Part shown: one piece after another, positions 22,841 through 35,518 of the stretch
Layout of the letters: every line of letters begins with the position of its first letter
How positions within the stretch are numbered: position 1 is the stretch's first letter
NCBI GenBank assembly: GCA_022496185.1
Contig: WTXG01000001.1
Location: 310,001-374,000 of the forward strand
Origin: Multifurca ochricompacta
Lineage: Eukaryota; Basidiomycota; Agaricomycetes; Russulales; Russulaceae
DNA: 64,000 nucleotides
Reading direction: 5' to 3'
Translations under genes and position numbers: made by a program
Notes under the pieces: generated by a model
The model's database searches: none
What the model saw: the letters and a program-made list of their open reading frames with translations, nothing else
What the model was told of the DNA's origin: nothing

Positions 22841-24658
22841 ATGAAGGGAATAACCAAAGCCATCATGCGGTGCGGATATTGCTCAACCCTGTACTTCGAG
22901 CGGTGTACTTGACATGCAAGGTTCAATAGGACTCCGCACATGGTCACCTCAAAGGTTGGCATGTCCAAGAGTACGCATTGGACCAGCTCATAGTATTTCG
23001 AGCGTTAACGGCCCCGACCCCTTCATTCTCTACTTTCAGAGTCCACCGATGCAGAATTCGACAATTATCAACGAAATTTTGCTGTCCTTGAGACCGCCGC
23101 TGAGAAGTTCCTGAAAGACACCAAGGCGTTCACCGATGCCGTCAACAGTATGTGTCACTTTCGCCTCCTCTTCACACACACATTATCACTATTTAATTTC
23201 TTTTCCACCAGCACTTTTCACAGCTGGAAGCGGCCTTGCCCAACACTTTTCCATCATCTTCCACCCTATCGCTTCTGAGTATGATTTACTTGGGAAATTC
23301 CCAGAAGCTGCGCACACAATAAAAAATGTGATGCGTATCACACTGCTTTGGAGGAGCTGCGCACGTCCATCAGCCCGGAACTAGAGTTGATCGAGAGCCG
23401 CGTTGTGGGGCCTGTAAAGGAACTTCAGGGCATCATGAAGTCTATTAGGAAGATGATCACGAAGCGAGATCATAAAGTGAGCCGTCTTTCGCTCTATGAG
23501 ATTTGCTCCAACTTACATCGAGCCTTTTAGTTGTGGACTACGATCGCTTCAACAACTCATTGACAAAGTTGAGAGATAAGAAAGAGAAGTCTCTCAGTGA
23601 TGAGAAAAACCTGTACAAGGTGATAGTGATACGTCTCTTTGTCTCGTGTGGTTTGTCATCTTTAACACCCCGTGTAGTTAGAACAAGACTTTGAGGTTGC
23701 TACAAGCGAGTACGAAAACGTCAATGCAGCGATGAAGCAGGATTTACCTCGCTTCATGGCATTTGCAACGCGCTTCATCGATCCACTCTTTCATTCATTT
23801 TATTACATGCAGTATGTGCGATCTCATTGCCTTCCTCTTCACCTCTGACGATGGCTTCTTCGATTAAAGGCTCAATATCTACTATATGATTCTTGAGAAG
23901 ATCAACCAATTCTCGGAAGGCAAGTATACCGTCGACATGCCCACAGCCCAAATCGCTACAGATTACGAGGAGAAACGCGGAGATGCCGCAGCGGTAGTAG
24001 AAGCCCTCAGCATCAACCAGCGTTTCATCTCCACATGTAGGCTAGCCGTCCCCTTCCAACTGCCGTTTGACTTTACCCACTCCCCGTACAGCGAAGATTG
24101 TCTCTCAGAATCGGTCATTAACGTCCGGATCGGCTTCAATTGGTCGTTCGACCTCAACGGCATCGACCTCAACTACTACCTCCCGGGTTGTCCCTCCCTC
24201 GAGCGCTTTCGTCAAGAAGCCACCTCCACCCCCTCCCGCCTCTCTCAGTTCTGGAAAGTTCTCTGCACCTTCCTTTTCTAACCCACCCGCCGCTGCGCCA
24301 CCCCCATACTCGGCCTCAGCCTCAGTCTCAGCAACTGCTGCTGCTGCTGCGACGGCGGCGGCAGCGGCAAAGCGCGCGCCACCTCCGCCGCCGCCGCTCA
24401 AGACCAAGCCCGCCCCGGAGAATTATGTTGTCGCCTATACGACTTTACCGCACAGGCGGAGGGCGACCTCGACTTCAAAGTCGGGGATCGCATTGAGGTC
24501 GTCGAGCGCACGGAGAGTGCCGAGGACTGGTGGACCGGTCGTTTGGACGGGCGAACGGGCGTGTTCCCTGGTATGTGGCATTCTGTGCCTGTGGTCTTTT
24601 TGACATAGGTCTGATCACGACACATCGCGATACAGGCAACTACGTTCAGGAGGCGTGA
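22841..24658 (+). CDS. RVS167: BAR-SH3 endocytosis protein (amphiphysin-like Rvs167/Hob1)
   Basis: This protein bends membrane at endocytic sites as part of an Rvs161/Rvs167-type dimer and links to actin. Exons: 22841-22869, 22921-22970, 23040-23147, 23212-23476, 23531-23619, 23678-23811, 23870-24036, 24092-24570 and 24636-24658, about 448 residues. The BAR domain covers the first 250 or so ([90 protein letters not shown]). A Pro/Ala-rich linker with poly-Pro and poly-Ala runs follows, then a C-terminal SH3 (VVALYDF-type start, [21 protein letters not shown]). One base is missing at the A-run 23321-23326, another at about 24436 (before YDF), and probably a third at the start of exon 5 (or a different donor is used at 23484). 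Confidence 0.9.
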
Positions 24659-25074
24659 CGAGTTTCATTTGGTTGTAAACGAAACGAACCACATAGAGGT
24701 GAAGTACTGCATCCGATATTCTGTTTTCCTTCAGTTTCAGTAATTTAGTGACGGTGTTGCTGTATCACACGAACAAATGGTGGCTGTCTGGTTTTTTTTA
24801 ATCACAGCAGAGAATAAACAGCCCTCCTCTGTAGGCTTAGCAATCCGAACTTGAATATGACCGATTCTATACAGCAATAAACAAATACAAAATATGATTC
24901 TACTACAAGTAGTTTAGGCAAGCTGTATGAGGGCGGAAAAGAGAAAGAGTCACATGAAACTCGAGAAGAACACTAGGCATCGACTTAGGCACTAGGCGTT
25001 GACTTAGGCGGTGGCGGTGAGATTACGATACTCGATATGCAAAGTAGGAAAAACTGGCGGGGAAAACAGAATAC
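24659..25074. other. Intergenic region between convergent RVS167 and STH1
   Basis: This is 416 bp between stop codons. It has a short duplicated phrase (CATCGACTTAGGCACTAGG / CGTTGACTTAGGC) at about 24977-25010. No gene is recognisable. Confidence 0.5.
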
Positions 25075-28000
25075 TCAGTCATCCTCGCTAGGTGTGAGAT
25101 ACTCGTCATCGCTGACGATTTGCTTACGCCCATTCTTCGGCTTCGGAGGGGGCCGGCCCTCCTCACGGTCTTCGTCCATCGGGGTTAAGGCCTCATCTAG
25201 ACTGGCACCGCCAGTCGGGGGGACCGAAACGTCAGCGCCTGGTAGACCCGAGTTGGCCACATGCCGTGAGTAAGCAGTGTCGAAGGCCTTCTCCATCTCA
25301 ACCGCGTCGACATAGACCCATGACCCTTCTTGGTTATATGTCCGCGCGTTTGTAAACATCAGCCGTACATCGTCACGGAAGGCAGTCACGGTCTTGTATT
25401 GATGTGAGTTAATGCGCTTGCGTATGTGCGACAGCGCGATGGGGGATGGAATAATGCGGTAGTAGTCCGGGTATTCGCGTCTGTCGGGCAGCTCGCGGAA
25501 GAGGTCGCACCGTTTGCGGCCATTCTCGTCGGTGCAGTTTATGATTGCCTTGAAACACTCGTTGAAAGCCTTTTTCACGCGCTCTTTGATGGCCGTTGGC
25601 AGTTCTACGGTCTTGACCTTCCGTCGTTTCTATGACATAACGTCAAGTTAAATTCGCTGATTGAGAACCACTAGACATACCAAATCACGATCATCCTCAT
25701 CCTCATCCATCACAGAGGGCGTGACCGACATTGACTTATTGTTCCCGCTGCGCTTCCGCTTTCCGTTCGGGGGTTCAAATTCAACCTCGTTCACTTTGGC
25801 TTTGCCCTTACGTCCACGTCCACGTCCGCCTTCAGACATGGGTGTACCGGTACCGGATTCCAGTTTAGCTGCCCTTCGTGCTTGCTTAAGTCGAGCCTGT
25901 TCAGAGAGCTGCTGGATGTCTTCGCCTTCTTCCAATGCCTGATCCAATCCTCGTCAGTGGTAGGTGGAAGAAAAGTGGTGAAATCCTTGCCATAGCCCAC
26001 TGGTCGTCACTAAGACCATCGTTATAATTGATGACTGCTCGACGACGATGACCTCGGCCTTCGGCTTCCTCCGACTCATCCTTTGCTTCAAATGGTTCAT
26101 CTGTACGATAGCACTCTGGCAACTCCTCGAGCGTGATGAGCGGCAGTGGGGGCTTGCCGCGGTTCCCGGCCGTCTTCCAGTTCGCGATTGCATCGCGTTC
26201 GCGCAGCATATCCATCTCAGAGAAGAGGCGAGCCTCTTCATCCGAGCGCGCAATGATCTCATTAATCTCATCATCGTTCATATCACCGGCCTCCTCGCTC
26301 TCTTCCTCTTGGTCAGCTTCGAGGATGGAGCGTAGGAACTCCTCTTGCTCTTCCTGCGTCGACTTGTTATCAAAGCGACCGGCCTGGATTACCTTGTCAT
26401 CAATATCAAGTTTGTACCGTGCACGGGCATACATCGCTTCCTCTACACTCTTTTCCGTGATAAAGCGTAGAATTCGGACTGATTTGGTCTGGCCAATACG
26501 ATGTGCACGGTCCTGTGCTTGCAGATCGGCATGGGGATTCCAATCGGAATCAAAGATGATGACAGTGTCGGCAGTCTGTAGATTCAGACCAAGTCCACCG
26601 GCCCTGGTGGAAAGGATGAACACCATGATTTCAGAGCCCTTTGCGTTGAAAAGCTGCACATGGCCGGCGCGCTCTTCGGTCTTTGTACCACCATCCAAAC
26701 GTAAGTATTTCCATCCCATCATTTTGAGGAAGTCCTCCATGATGTCCATGACCTTTGTCATCTGAAAAAAAATGAGAACCTGCCCGAGAATAAGTCGTTA
26801 AGCGCATTTAGGTCGACGGAAAGCAGCGCATACTCTGTGGCCAGTAGAGAAAAACTTGGGCAATATCCGAGAGAGCAACTCAATTTTACCGGAGCTACGG
26901 ATGAGCTTTTCGTCGATGAGACCAGCGGGATTGATCTTGTCCTCAACGCTCTCGAATAAAAATGGGTGCTGGCAAATCTTGCGAAGCTGCATGAGTTCAT
27001 TACTCAGCCCCTTGACCCCTCCTGTTTTCCTGCAAGTGTCGCGATGTGAAGTCAGAAAGTTCTCGAAGTGTAGCCAAAATCAAGGAAGGTACACACCCCT
27101 GTTTGTCGCTCCCGTCCGCGATCATCTTGTACTTCTTCATTTGTTTGTATAACTGCGCCTGTAGCGCACTCATCTTCACTTTAACAATCTTTTCAACTTT
27201 GTCGGGCAGTTCTGCCTCAACGTCCTTTTTCAGGCGACGTAGCAAGAAAGGTCGTAGCACCTTGTGCAGGCGCCTAATTATGAGGAGCGCCTCTTCTTCG
27301 TTCAGTTCGATCTTGTCTGGTGTGCCTGAGTTTGCAAAGGGAGTGTTGAACCACTCGTCAAACGACTTGACAGAGTTGAAGATTTTAGGAAGTACGAAAT
27401 TAAGTAGCGACCAGAGCTCAGGAAGGTTATTCTGTAGAGGTGTACCCGTGAGGATGAGGCGATAGCGTGAGTGATAGTACGTGGTCAGCGTCTGCGCGAG
27501 CTTGGACTGGGTATTCTTCATACGATGGCCCTCATCTTTGACCCGGTTAGGATTACGCTCCGTAATAAGATAAACTCCTTACCGATGATCATGTGAACCC
27601 ACTTCATCTTGCTTAGAACAGGCCGATCCTTGATAATGTATTCATAAGTGGTAAGTAGCACCTGAAACTGGCCGACCCTGAGCTCGCTCTGAAGAGCCCG
27701 ACGTTGCATTGGGTTGCCTTTGTAGGAAATTGCTTTCACTGCTGGCGCCCACTTGGCAAACTCTCCAGACCAATTAGTCATCGTAGACAATGGGACGATG
27801 ACCAGGTAGGGACCTCTTTGCTTCTTCACCTCGATAAGAAACGCAACAAGGGAGATTGTTTGTATAGTCTTGCCCAGACCCTGAAAACGACTACATCAGC
27901 CCGACCAATGACATCGAGGAAAGGCGATGTCACCATTTCGTCTGCAAGAATACCATTCAGCCTGTTGTTGTACAAGCTGACCATCCATTGCAGGCCTTTC

Positions 28001-29939
28001 AACTGATATTCTTTTAGAGTACCGCCTACCAGAAGGGATGGTTGCTTGGAGACCTTCTCCTTGATCCTGTGCGCGACGGCGTAGTAATCAATCTTGCCCT
28101 TTTCATCCTGTGCATCCTCGAATGACTTGTGGGCACCAAATGTCTCTTCACTGGTTGCTTCTTCCACTACATCGAGGGGGTTCTCATTCTGCTGAGCAAG
28201 AACGGCCTGTGCAAGTGAATCTAAGTATGTGTCTGTCTGCTTCAACAAATGAGTGATGCGTGTGTCTTTGGCAGTGTCGATGAGTTTCATGTAAGCCTCT
28301 TCATCGTCAGCTTTGAGGGCCTTGAGACGCTCCTTGGAAATGCGCTCAATACGCTTCTGTTCCTCACGTTCGGCATGTGTGTGGAACGAGAGGACGGCCT
28401 TGCCTAGGCGTACGACACGATCCTGAGCAGCGCGATTCACGGCAAGTACTTCTCGCTCGTGAGTACAGATGATGCCGAGCTGTTCGACGTGTTTCTGTTT
28501 CGCGCGCCGCTCACGATCAACGCGCTGCTTGCGCTCGAGATTCTCGGTCATGTGTGTATCACGTATAGTGGGCTTGCGCGCACGGCGAAAATCCGAGCGA
28601 TTAAGAGGGAGCAGAGAACCGTGTGTGAGACGCTCGGCAACCATGGCGCGTAAAGCTCGTTGCTTGTCGAGAACGCGAAGCGACTTCAGTTCAATCGCAG
28701 CGCGAAGCTTTCCATGCGCAGTGGCGGGTGGGTGAACGTACCCGAGATTGATCCCTTTGCGGGTGACCTCTTGATAAGACTTGACCACATTCTCCTTGCT
28801 CTCGTCATCGATGATGGGCTCAAGCCCGCCATCGCTTATAGTAGAAGACATAGCTTCTAGCTCTCGTATCCTCTGCTGAATGCGTGCCTCGACAAACCGT
28901 CGGCGTTCATTTATAACTTGCTGGGGGTCAAGACCCAAGGGCATGATAGATGGTATGAGGAGACGCTGGAGGCGAGTGGCGTAGGCGTCCGGAGTAGTAC
29001 CAACGATCTTAAGGTGAGTGAAAGGGTGAACATAAGCGTTGTAAGGGTAAAGGGGGGAGTTAGGGTCTTCGTCCGGAACGACAACTTTGGGGACATCTTC
29101 TAGTTGAGGGGCAGCCTCGAGCTTGAGCGGGGCGTCTTGATGGGCCGGGGTAGCAGGGGTTTCTGGCGCGGCAGGAGTCGAAGGTACTTCATTGGATGCC
29201 TTCTGGACCTTGACAGCGTTGTCAACAACCTTGGCAGCAAGTTGTGCGGATAGTAGCTTCTCAATTTCAGGGTTGTTTGACTGAGGCGGGCGGATAAGAT
29301 TCTGAAGTTCTGGAGGAACCGGAAGGCCACGCTGTAGAGTCTTGAAGGCATGGATTTGCGCACGGAGAATGTTTATCTGCTCTGGGGTGAAGGAAACTGG
29401 AGTAGTGGAAGGTCCAGGGTGGGGAGGATTAGAGGGAAAGGGGCCAGAAGTGAGAGTGAGAGAAGAGTGAGAGGAAGGAGCCGATCCATTCAAAGAGGGT
29501 TGGGCCTGCTGCGGCAAGGAGGGGTGACCATTGACGGAGAGGGAATGATCGGGATTTGTGTGTTCTTGAGATATGAGACGGGCTGTATAGAGTGAGTGCA
29601 TTTGGATCAACAGACGGGTATGGAATACGCTGCTTTGGATGAAAACCCACCATTCTGCTGAGCTTGTTGTGTCTGAAGGTTAGAGATAAAACGTATTAAA
29701 CTCTGAAGCTCTTGATTATTTTCTGGAGTGAAACCCTGAGAGCGAAGGAGGTTTGCACGCTGTGAAGGATAAATAGTATTGGTTAAGAGGAGAGTTGTGT
29801 AAGTATTGATAAGTACCTGGAAGATAGCTTGAACTTTTTCCTTTGCGTAGGCGGGATTCTGCTGACGTTGTTGATTAAGATTGAGTAGTTGAAGTTGGTT
29901 ATGATGAGAATGAGAATGAGATATATTTGAAGTCGCCAT
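25075..29939 (-). CDS. STH1: SWI/SNF-RSC family chromatin-remodelling ATPase with bromodomain
   Basis: This is the nucleosome-sliding ATPase of a SWI/SNF or RSC complex (Snf21/Sth1/Snf2/Brg1 group). Nine exons: 29939-29817, 29759-29651, 29582-27934, 27880-27583, 27535-27097, 27029-26834, 26779-25991, 25938-25681 and 25629-25075, giving 1471 residues. Gln-rich N-terminus; QLQ domain near residue 125 ([17 protein letters not shown]); HSA-type charged helix in the middle; helicase core with LADEMGLGKT split by an intron, [53 protein letters not shown] and [10 protein letters not shown] SnAC-like acidic stretch follows, and a C-terminal bromodomain with [17 protein letters not shown]. Intron 25939-25990 begins with GC, not GT. 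Snf2 versus Sth1 orthology is uncertain; the symbol is tentative. Confidence 0.92.
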
Positions 29940-30194
29940 TTGTCATTCGCGATTCGCGATTCGGGCGCGCCTCTCCCGGTCGTTGATGATACGAGAGAGC
30001 CTTAGAGGAACGAACCAGTAAGCACACAGTGTGCACAGTACAGTCAGTTAGTCAGGCAGCCCAAGCAGCAGCCAACAGCCACCCTCTTCCCTCTTCAGCC
30101 ACAGTTATTTAAAACTCAGAGGATTAACCCCACACCACGTGATTCATCGCGTACCCTGTCAGTACTCAACTCTCAACGCTCAACCTACCCCTCA
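29940..30194. promoter_or_regulatory. Bidirectional promoter of STH1 and Ku80
   Basis: This is 255 bp between divergent ATGs. It includes a short GATTCGCGATTCG inverted/direct motif at about 29947-29962 and a CACGTG core at about 30137. Function of either is not shown. Confidence 0.45.
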
Positions 30195-33100
30195 ATGCCT
30201 CCAGTCAGTGCAGGTGCAGGTGTAAGTAAATGCGCATATATGCGTTCTTATCATCCCATTCAACTCATTATCAAAGTACACTGTTACTATATTCCTTGTG
30301 GACGTGTCTCCCACTATGGGAACGTACCGCACTCTCCATCTTTCTCCCCACCCAAACGAAGACCCCCCTACCAAACAAGTCACCTATCTTCAGTGGTCAC
30401 TTCAATTTGCTATGCTAAAAATACAAGAGATGGTTCGCGTAAATGCGTGTGTACCATCATCACCTGACTGAACCCCCTGTAGATCTTCAATGGCAGAAAG
30501 ACAGATCAATGCGGTGTCATTCTCTTCGGCACAGACGGTACGTAATCCAAATGTAGGGAACTCAGGGAATCACCATATAACGTGCAAAAAGAAACGAACA
30601 ACATAATCAACCGAAAAGATGGTGGTTATGATCATGTTACCGAATTTCTTCAAATCGGCCAGCCGAATGCAGACACCCTAGCGAAGCTAGCCAGTCTCCG
30701 AGCTTCTACTTCTAATGTGCCAGGAGATGTAGGTGACCCGCCTTTTCGTGCCTTCTAAGAGCCTCATGCATGCGCAGCTATTGACGCGCTAATTGTCGGC
30801 ATTGAAACCTTAAGCAATTACCTCGCCACCAAGCGGTCTTGGACAGGCAGATTGGTGCTTTTGACAGATGGAGAAAGCCCCATAGAAATCGTGGATTGGG
30901 AAGCAATTGCGAAAAGGTTGAACAGCTTCAACTACCGTCTGAGTATTATGTACGTACACCCTTCTTTCCTTTGCCAGTCCCTCTAATAGTCACAGTGGTG
31001 TTGATTTTGATGACGATGAGATAGACTTTCATGAAAAAGGAAAATCACACGTCAAGGTGATGCCGAGCAACCTACTCTACAACCCTTTTACTTACTCCAA
31101 AAATCAGCATGAAAACGAAAGCTTTTACCATAAATTTGCAGCTGAAGTCGCCAATTCGGTCATGGGCACTCTCTCTTTTGCCTTACAAGAAGTCACCAGG
31201 CCAGAGGTAAAACAAACGCGCTCAACACTCATGGCTACCGTCCTGCATCTCGGTGACCCGGCCAACAACCCCCTCGAGTCCGTTGAAATTATTGTCAAAA
31301 CAAGCAAGTGCACTGCTCTCGCACGCCCCAAGTCATGGAAGCGCTTCGCTCCACGTGAAGGTAAATCTGCGGACGAAATGGACGTGGATTCAGCACCAAC
31401 TAAACATGACGATGGGGATGGGAACGTCAACAAGGTCATCTGGGCGCAGCTTAGAATGCGCACCGAATTCCACGTTGAGCATGATGTACAAGGGGACGAC
31501 GGTGATGGAGATGAGGACGGTTTGGACGTTGACCGCGTTAAGAAAGGTGGCGCAAAGGTAGAAAAGGAGCAACTCGTTCGCGGATTCAAGTACGGAAGCA
31601 GCTACGTGCCGTGTCCTGATGGCCAGTTCCAGAGGCTAAGCACTCGCAAGGGAATCTCTATTTGCGGGTTTTTCAATGCGGACAATGTACGACCTAACTA
31701 CTCTCTCCATTCTTTGATGATGACCCCCTGCAGTTTAGGCGAGAGCACTCAATAGGCGAAGTGCACTACGTGTGGGCAGATCCACGTTCCCCCTCACAGC
31801 AGGTTGCGCTCTCGTCGCTTGTCAAGGCCATGGACAAGCTCGACATGTACGCAATCACCCGCTGGGTTACTAAAGACGGATCCGATCCGAAGATGGGGGT
31901 GCTTGCCCCGTGTCGGTTTCGAAAAGTCGACTGCTTCCTCTGGGTGCAGGTATCCCGCTGATTTCCCACGACTTCGCGCACACTATTAACAATTGTTGTA
32001 CAGATGCCTTTTGCTGACGACGTTCGGAAGTATACGTTTTCACCCCTACAAAACCTTTCAAATAGGAGAGGAGAAAAGGTGACATCGCACCCCTACCTCC
32101 CTACCCATGAACAGATAGGAGCAATGGATCGCTTCGTGGATGCTATGAACCTTATGGAAGCAGGAGAGAAGGATGAGGACGGGTAACCCTTTTGCTTGCC
32201 TCTTGTTAGTAGGTTTACGAACCGAACCTTTACAGAAATCGATCTCCGTGGTATGACACACGCGTATCGTACAATCCGGCCATCCACCGCATGAAGCAAG
32301 CACTGTTCCACAACGCAGTCGTTCAAGATCTGGTTGCTGATCAACTACTACCACCTCATCCTGAACTTATAAAGTATTTTAATCTCCCAAAACAGGTGTT
32401 GAAAGACGCTAAAGAAGCAACCGACGAATGCAAGACCATATTTGCGATTAAAAAAGGTGCCAAAAGACTAATTTGTTTGTAACGCCTTTTAACTGTGCCA
32501 CAGTACCGAAGAGGGTTCCACGGCCACGCAAGAACGACCATGCGCGCGCTCAAGATGATGATGACGAGATTCTTCTTGATCGTGTAGCACCGTCAATTTT
32601 GGAAAACCGTTCCTATTCCAGAACAGAAGCGTCTTACTCTCAAATGCAACCCCAAATGAACCCGATGCCTGTTAAGCCTACGATCCCCAGGTTGACAGAG
32701 GATGATAGCGAAACAGAATCAGAGTCTGATGATGACGCATGGCCCCCATCTAGTTCAAAGGGCGCAAAGCTGCCCACCCCGTCCCCTGAGCCTGGAATGT
32801 TCGCTGATCCTCAACGCGCTCCAGGGCGCATAATAGGCATGGCGACACCTCTCGCTGACTTTAAGCATAACATCTCTCAAGGAGATGTAATTAGCAAGGC
32901 GGTGGAGGATCTGGGGTGGGTCGTGAAAGAAGTTGTCTTGCGCCCGTTTGCGGAGCGTCGGCACATGGAGATGATTGAATGCTTACATGAACTGAGAGAG
33001 GTGTGCCTGCAGGAGGACGAGATTGATGCTTGGAACAGGTACGCGTGCGTTCCCACATTTTGACACACGATTCTATGGATTTCTGGGATCAGCATCTTGC

Positions 33101-33312
33101 GCGAGTTGAAGGAGTGCACGAAGGAAGCAGGAAATCCAGCCTTCTGGGGCGAAGTCCAAAAACACGAAGTCGATTTGGGCCTGATAGCCGCATCTGAAGC
33201 GGCGAGACACGGAGGCAGGTCGAACATTTCGGATTCATGGGCGGAAAAAGTGAGCTTATCTGTCCGAGGAAAGCTTTTGTACTAACATAGTCTTTAGTTC
33301 TGGTCACTCTAA
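30195..33312 (+). CDS. KU80: Ku80 subunit of the non-homologous end-joining DNA-end-binding complex
   Basis: Ku80 pairs with Ku70 as a ring on DNA ends for non-homologous end joining and telomere upkeep. Thirteen exons: 30195-30221, 30277-30432, 30483-30537, 30592-30732, 30778-30949, 30996-31056, 31108-31686, 31734-31949, 32004-32182, 32236-32456, 32504-33038, 33093-33249 and 33298-33312, giving 837 residues. The vWA-like N-terminus reads YTVTIFLVDVSPTMG, then KIQEMIFNGRKTDQCGVILFGTD and LVLLTDGESPIE. The Ku core beta-barrel region contains KGISICGFFNADN, HYVWADPRSPSQQVALSSLV and RVSYNPAIHRMKQALFHNAV. The C-terminal Ku-PK-binding helices are ERRHMEMIECLHELREVCLQ. Several introns are only 45-48 nt. 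The 51-nt intron 31057-31107 has no stop and keeps the frame if retained. Confidence 0.94.
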
Positions 33313-33472
33313 CCTGGTTGTAATGTAACGATGGCGCACGTAACAATTATACATTATGACTCAGCCGTTTATTTTCCCAGCGGAAAGCGACCTTGTGATC
33401 ATTTACATAAAACCGCAGTGCCTTGAGCTAATGTACACACGCCGCTGCTTAGTTCCCCAGGCCATATTGTCA

Positions 33473-35146
33473 ATGACTTCGAAACTAGTTCCGACTATTC
33501 TGAACTTCAGTCACTCTGCGGCGCTGCCATGGCCCGAACCACATAATCGTCCACAAAACTCACTCACTAGTATCACTCGCACATCTGCACAAACGGAGGA
33601 ACAAGGCGAGACTATCGAGCTTGGCCGGCAGAACCCGCGGGGGGTTGTGCCCGTGGAAGGGCCAAGCGACCACGGCGAGCTCAAGCTCCCCAAAATGCGG
33701 TCTCTAGTTATCATGATATTCACCAACGTGCTTCTACAGGTGGGTGGGCTGCGTTACTATGTTTATCACGTTATACACGTTTTCCAGACAACCTTCTTCA
33801 TTATCGTCTCCTCTGGTAGCAAATATGCTGAGCACTTGGGTGGCAGTGCAACGTTCTCCGGACTTGTAATCGGTGTTCCAACTGTCATCTCTGGGATAAC
33901 ACTGATACCACTTGTCAGGCGGGACGGAGGTAAGTTTCCGAATCCGATATTTTCTGGCTTGCGAATCAAAAACCTGTTGTAAGGGGCATACAAATTCGCA
34001 CTGCACCTCTGTTGCGCAGCCGCTCTGGTCGGGAGCATCCTCTATGGGTTGGCTTATCGAGCACATTTCCTCTACCTTATCCTCATCGGCCGAATCGTGA
34101 TGGGTGTGTCCTTTGCGCAGTTCATGTACACCAAGCGCTACTGCTCCGATCCGCGCATCGTCGGTGTTCGCCAGCGGACGACCTTAGCAGGTTGGCTTGT
34201 CGTCGGCCAGAGTGCAGGGTTCACAGTGGGCCCGTTCGTCGGTGGTTTGTTATATAAGATTGGATTCGGAAACGCCATCTTCAATGGATATACGGGCCCG
34301 GGGTGGATCATGGCAGCCGTCTGGCTGGTCTTCTGGGTGGTGATCACCGTTTTATTCGAGGACGTGCCACACCGCTACTTGACCCCATTACCTCATATCG
34401 ACAGACGCGTTACGGAGACTTCGAGCCAGCAGCACGCACCATCGCCTCAACACCCTTCCTCGGAGACGCATCCCACGGGGACGATGTTTCCTTCGCACTT
34501 GGTAGAATCTGCTCCGCACCCTCCAGCAACAGAACTTTCGAACGACGCACCGCTCCGCGTCTCTGTTCGGCAATGGGCGGTGACTGCAACTATGTGCTGG
34601 TTCGCAATGACGTGCTTCTTCGTTCTGGGAGCATGGGAGGCAAACATTCCGATATTCTCTGCGCGGGCGTTCGACGCATCGCCTTTCGCCGCAGGCAACC
34701 TGATCGCTCTCGGTGGCGTCTGCACGTTCCCGTTCATGTTCGCTAACGTGGTGCTTGCACGCCGTGTACAGGATCGTCATATACTCGCGGCTGGGTGCGC
34801 ATTGGGACTATTTGGTTTGCTCGTCGCAATGGCGGTAATTACTACGGGCCACGCGACGTTTGGCAATCTGTTCGCATCCTGGTTCTTCGTCGCGCTAGGG
34901 TTCAACCTTGCCAGCACGGTCACGCTCAGTTTGTTGTCTAAACAGATGCCACACTCGTGGAACGGGAAAATCAGCCTATTCATTCAGTACAGTAACTATT
35001 CTGGTCGGGTGTCGGGCGCGGTTTGGGGAGGCGCTGGAGTAGATGTGGGGATGACGCGCTATGTAGGGTTGCAAATTGCTCTCCTTGGTATTGGGGGCGT
35101 AATGTTCATGAGGCTGTGGAAGGAAATGAAGGCAAAGACAGGATAG
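33473..35146 (+). CDS. Major facilitator superfamily transporter
   Basis: This is a polytopic membrane transporter. Exons are 33473-33739, 33788-33929 and 33984-35146, giving 523 residues. About 85 hydrophilic residues precede the first membrane segment (LVIMIFTNVLLQ). Others can be read in series, including HLCCAAALVGSILYGLAY, the motif-A-like GRIVMGVSF loop followed by AQFMYTKRY, GWLVVGQSAGFTVGPFVGG, WIMAAVWLVFWVVITVLF, a hydrophilic central loop (residues about 250-310), and more helices to the C-terminus. The pattern resembles the SPX-MFS / CLN7 (MFSD8) side of the superfamily, but this is a weak impression and the substrate is unknown. An in-frame ATG at 33356 would lengthen the N-terminus. 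The gene lies 160 bp downstream of Ku80 in the same direction. Confidence 0.85.
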
Positions 35147-35518
35147 CCGGCAAATGGTCGCCGTTAATGTACTCTTGGACCTCCCATAGTTGAGTACGAC
35201 ATTCACTCACTGAATGACTCTCTGAGCCTAGGTTCTCTTCACATGGCAAACATTGGTACATGGCCCCAGAGCGATATCAAAGAACCTTGTCAATAATAAG
35301 TATGATCTCGGGTTTCACATTTATATGTCGGTTACATCGCATGAACGGGAATACATAATGGATCAATCAAATTGCGGAGGATGATGCCGCTGAAGGCTGT
35401 GGACAAGACATGATGGGGTATAGGTTTGACACAAAACAGATCTAAAACGTGCGAAAAATGTACTGGAAGAGGGTAAGGAATTGAATAGAGCGAGGAGCGA
35501 CAATAGAAAGCCACGAGA
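35147..35518. other. Intergenic region between convergent MFS gene and F-box-like gene
   Basis: This is 372 bp with no recognisable gene. Taken as 3' untranslated sequence of both neighbours. Confidence 0.5.

Noticed and set aside
24105..24407. Ala/Gly-rich 100-residue ORF on the minus strand
   Set aside because: It is the reverse-complement shadow of the Pro/Ala-rich linker of RVS167.
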